DNA of 64,000 bases from Homarus americanus (taxonomy: Eukaryota; Arthropoda; Malacostraca; Decapoda; Nephropidae). Both the position numbers and the translations under genes were made by a program. This document shows, in pieces, positions 60,585 through 64,000 of the stretch (the first letter of the stretch is position 1; every line of letters begins with the position of its first letter). The stretch spans positions 1,188,422-1,252,421 of the forward strand of contig NW_024755055.1 of NCBI RefSeq assembly GCF_018991925.1, in the 5' to 3' direction. The notes under the pieces are model-generated. The model saw only the letters and a program-made list of their open reading frames with translations, had not been told where the DNA came from and searched no databases.

Positions 60585-60755
60585 TTGAAGATTAAGCACC
60601 TTAGTTTATTTCACCTTAAGATGAACCACCCTAAAGCTAACCTAACCTAATCTAACCTAAACCTAACAACCCACTCCCCCAAGGTAGCATTAGGGTGTTG
60701 AATGAGCAGGTGAAATAATCTGTGTGGGGGGGAGGGGGGCACTTAATCATCATCT
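60585..60755. mobile_element. Palindromic GGTGAAATAAGCT-type element
   Basis: TTAAGCACCTTAGTTTATTT, CACCTTAAGATGAACCACCC at the left; GCATTAGGGTGTTGAATGAG, CAGGTGAAATAATCTG at the right, ending CATCATCTGATCCC. The core is GCTAACCTAACCTAATC. Confidence 0.82.
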
Positions 60756-61257
60756 GATCCCAGGGGAACTGTAGCTGCATGCAGTACAATGAGATATATT
60801 CTGCTTTTGAGACGAGTAACCTGCTGAGTTGGGTCGGTTGTGGCAGCCTTAATCATTTTAGCAAAACTTACAAGATGCATAATGAATGACCAAATGAACA
60901 ACAGATAACAAGGGGAATGGAATATGAGTTAGCATGGCTTTTAAACAGTGGGTTATTATTTGTTGTTGTTTTACGTTCCTTGTGTTTCTGTGTTTCGTCC
61001 TTCTCTATAATTTTTTGTTGTGGGAGGGGCCACGTATGGAGGCAAATTACGGAAATTTTAGCCGTCAAATAAAGGTTTAAGGAAACGTTTATGGCTCGAT
61101 AACTCGTTGAAGATATTATTATTTGTGTTTTGTGTGTCATTATTATTTTGTTTTTCTTATTTTCTTTGTGTTTTACTGTACTGTATTAAAGGAGGAAGTT
61201 CTTTACAATGGAGAGTATGTGAATGAAGGTGTTTTTGGTCTACATAATGTTTTGACT

Positions 61258-63238
61258 TGCTCTGTCTCTCATTCTCTCCATCTGTCTCTCTCTCATTCTC
61301 TCCATCTGCCTCTCTCTCATTCTCTCCATCTGTCTCTCTCATTCTCTCCATCTGTCTCTCTCTCATTCTCTCCATCTGTCTCTCTCTCATTCTCTCCATC
61401 TGTCTCTCTCTCATTCTCTCCATCTGTCTCTCTCTCATTCTCTCCCATCTGTCTCTCTCTCATTCTCTCCATCTGCCTCTCTCTCATTCTCTCATCTGTC
61501 TCTCATTCTCACCATCTGTCTCTCTCTCATTCTCTCCATCTGTCTCTCTCTCATTCTCTCCATCTGTCTCTCTCTCATTCTCTCTCCATCTGTCTCTCTC
61601 TCATTCTCTCCATCTGTCTCTCTCTCATTCTCTCCATCTGTCTCTCTCTCATTCTCTCCATCTGTCTCTCTCTCATTCTCTCCATCTGTCTCTCTCTCAT
61701 TCTCTCCATCTGTCTCTCTCTCATTCTCTCCATCTGTCTCATTCTCTCATCTGCCTCTCTCTCATTCTCTCCATCTGTCTCTCTCATTCTCTCCATCTGT
61801 CTCTCTCTCATTCTCTCCATCTGTCTCTCTCTCATTCTCTCCATCTGTCTCTCTCTCATTCTCTCCATCTGTCTCTCTCTCATTCTCTCCATCTGTCTCT
61901 CTCTCATTCTCTCCATCTGTCTCTCTCTCATTCTCTCCATCTGTCTCTCTCTCATTCTCTCCATCTGTCTCTCTCTCATTCTCTCCATCTGTCTCTCTCT
62001 CATTCTCTCCATCTGTCTCTCTCTCATTCTCTCCATCAGTCTCTCTCCCATTCTCTCCATCTGCCTCTCTCTCATTCTCTCCATCTGTCTCTCTCATTCT
62101 CTCCATCTGTCTCTCTCATTCTCTCCATCTGTCTCTCTCATTCTCTCCATCTGTCTGTCTCTCATTCTCTCCATCTGTCTGTCTCTCATTCTCTCCATCT
62201 GTCTGTCTCTCTCATTCTCTCCATCTGTCTGTCTCTCATTCTCTCCATCTGTCTGTCTCTCATTCTCTCCATCTGTCTCTGTCTCTCATTCTCTCCATCT
62301 GTCTCTCTCATTCTCTCCATCTGTCTCTCTCATTCTCTCCATCTGTCTCTCTCTCATTCTCTCCATCTGTCTCTCTCATTCTTCCCATCTGTCTGTCTCT
62401 CATTCTCTCCATGCCCTCTCTCTCATTCTCTCCATCTGTCTCTCTCATTCTCTCCATCTGTCTCTCTCTCATTCTCTCCATCTGTCTCTCTCTTATTCTC
62501 TCCATCTGTCTCTCTCTCTTCTCTCCATCTGCCTCTCTCTCATTCTCTCCATCTGTCTCTCTCATTCTCTCCATCTGTCTCTCTCATTCTCTCCATCTGT
62601 CTCCTCATTCTCTCCATCTGTCTCTCTCATTCTCCATCTGTCTCTCTCTCATTCTCTCCATCTGTCTCTCTCTCATTCTCCATCTGTCTCTCTCCTCTTT
62701 CTCTCCATCTGTCTCTCTCTCATTCTCTCCATCTGTCTTCTCTCATTCTCTCCATCTGTCTGCCTCATTCTCTCCATCTGTCTGTCTCTCATTCTCTCCA
62801 TCTGTCTGTCTCTCATTCTCTCCATCTGTCTCTCTCATTCTCTCCATCTGTCTCTCTCATTCTCTCTCCATCTGTCTCTCTCATTCTCTCCATCTGTCTC
62901 TCTCATTCTTCCCATCTGTCTGTCTCTCATTCTCTCCATCTGCCTCTCTCTCATTCTCTCCATCTGTCTCCCTCTCATTCTCTCCATCTGTCTCTCTCTC
63001 ATTCTCTCCATCTGTCTCTCTCATTCTCTCCATCTGTCTCTCTCTCATTCTCCATCTGTCTCTCTCTCATTCTCTCCATCTGTCTCTCTCCTTCTCCTCC
63101 ATCTGTCTCTCTCTCATTCTCTCCATCTGTCTCTCTCTCATTCTCTCCATCTGTCTCTCTCTCATTCTCTCTCCATCTGTCTCTCTCATTCTCTCCATCT
63201 GTCTCTCTCTCTCTCTCCATCTGTCTCTTTCTCCACTT
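61258..63238 (+). repeat. 2-kb CT-rich minisatellite (20/22/24-bp units)
   Basis: Roughly 90 units of TCTCTCTCATTCTCTCCATC plus TG, with lengths of 20, 22 or 24 bp set by the CT run, plus rarer variants with TGTCTGTCTC. All plus-strand frames stay open for hundreds of codons (Leu/Ser/His/Ile/Cys) because no unit contains a stop in any frame. It lies 2.6 kb past the PTPN23 stop and has no gene signal. Confidence 0.95.
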
Positions 63239-64000
63239 AACATCGAAAAAAAAAGTACTGTACTTTCAAAGAACCAGCCTACAGTTATGAAGTTATTTTG
63301 TTTGAATAGAAATTTATCTAGTTTCCATTCGAATTCCTTTTATTGTATGATTGGGCATTATTTTTAAACAGTATTTTTGAGGAAGAAATCTACATTAAAG
63401 TTTTGTAAATGGCGAAATTTATTACACCCAAAATTTTGAGCTTTATAGGTAACAAGATGAATGAAATGTGATGTATTTTGTACATTGTAATTTCTTATTT
63501 ATGTTAAACTCATGTATAATATAGATATGGATTAATTAGGATTGATCACGTGAAGAGTTAGTGACCCCAGTTGATTAGAATACCTAACTAACTCCCAGGT
63601 AATGTTGGGCTGTTTATTCATCAGGTGGCTAGGGTGGGTAATCTTCCGTAATCTGTTAGAAAAAGTCTTATTTTTCTGTATTTAAGTTAAGTCACTGTGG
63701 TAAAGAAGGGGCCACATTATCCAGAAAACTGAAGAATTATTTGTTTTTAAAATTCTGTAACGAGTTCTCGGCACACGTAGGATGGGGTGCGGGAGGATAA
63801 ATGGTGTGTGCGAGGGTGTGAAGGAAGTCAGAACAGAGACATGTATGGTGTTAACACAATTACAAACTAATGTTCTTAACTTGTTTGAATGGGGACTGTG
63901 CCTATTGTTGTGACTGTCTTAATATTATGTTGCATTGGGAAGAAGATTTAGAAGATGCAAGTTGGTACCTGACAGTATTTAATGTATCTAGACTTTGGTT
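63239..64000. other. AT-rich sequence with one palindromic element, no gene
   Basis: A diverged palindromic element lies at about 63543-63650 (TTGATCACGTGAAGAGTTAG; TTATTCATCAGGTGGCTAGG). No exon recognised up to the window end. Confidence 0.55.

Larger units (their letters stand above)
58610..61255. other. AT-rich intergenic sequence with MITE and palindromes, no gene
   Basis: No supported exon. Contains the hairpin MITE at 59135-59330 and palindromic elements at 59527-59690, 60060-60250 and 60585-60755. TAACCTAATCTAATATAACA-type degenerate runs lie at 60115-60200. Confidence 0.6.

Noticed and set aside
61123..63367. Plus-strand open frames of about 700, 680 and 320 codons
   Set aside because: All are readings of the TCTCTCATTCTCTCCATCTG minisatellite in different frames; unit length is not a multiple of three and there is no domain or exon context.

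Overview
The window is nuclear DNA of an intron-rich arthropod, most likely a malacostracan (decapod-like) crustacean. Evidence: GT-AG introns, TTAGG-type telomeric repeats lying inside the sequence, a very high load of (AC)n, (AG)n and (AGG)n simple repeats, CR1/L2-like retroposon tails and short Tc1/mariner-like hairpin elements. The species cannot be fixed from the sequence alone. No CRISPR array, operon or intact autonomous transposon is visible.

Three host genes are supported. (1) On the minus strand, a reticulophagy regulator (RETREG/FAM134 family, ER-phagy receptor). Exon 1 is at 24197-23980 and exon 2 at 17773-17615. A weaker third exon lies at 11661-11583, and the rest of the gene was not found. 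(2) On the plus strand at 29665-34290, a complete six-exon RBR-type E3 ubiquitin ligase of the RNF14 family (RWD, RING1, IBR and RING2), about 522 residues in my model. (3) On the plus strand at 36320-58609, a complete PTPN23/HD-PTP (myopic) gene of 20 or 21 coding exons and about 2130 residues: BRO1 domain, V-shaped coiled-coil domain, a very long disordered region with a PSAP motif and a Gln/Pro/His repeat, a phosphatase-like domain with altered catalytic loops, and a conserved C-terminal tail. The three are linked by theme only (ER-phagy, ubiquitin, ESCRT/endosome traffic); nothing shows co-regulation.

Layout: 1-17 kb is almost wholly simple repeats, minisatellites and a 46-bp satellite, with a few retroposon scraps. 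17.6-24.3 kb is the 5' part of RETREG with an AT-rich 6.2-kb intron. 24.3-29.6 kb is the divergent intergenic stretch, with a head-to-head pair of CR1/L2-like fragments and several MITEs. 29.65-34.3 kb is RNF14, and 36.3-58.6 kb is PTPN23, both with MITE-rich introns. 58.6-64 kb is non-coding and holds a 2-kb CT-rich minisatellite.

The most noteworthy points are: a high-copy palindromic element (arm motif GGTGAAATAAGCT) present at some 15 loci both as complete palindromes and as tandem arrays of one arm; a second recurrent MITE family (CAGTGAAACCTCCATATAACG) at seven loci; an RNF14 stop codon that lies in the first unit of a 3'UTR minisatellite; a one-base frame break inside the PTPN23 Gln-rich repeat; and phosphatase loops that predict a pseudophosphatase.
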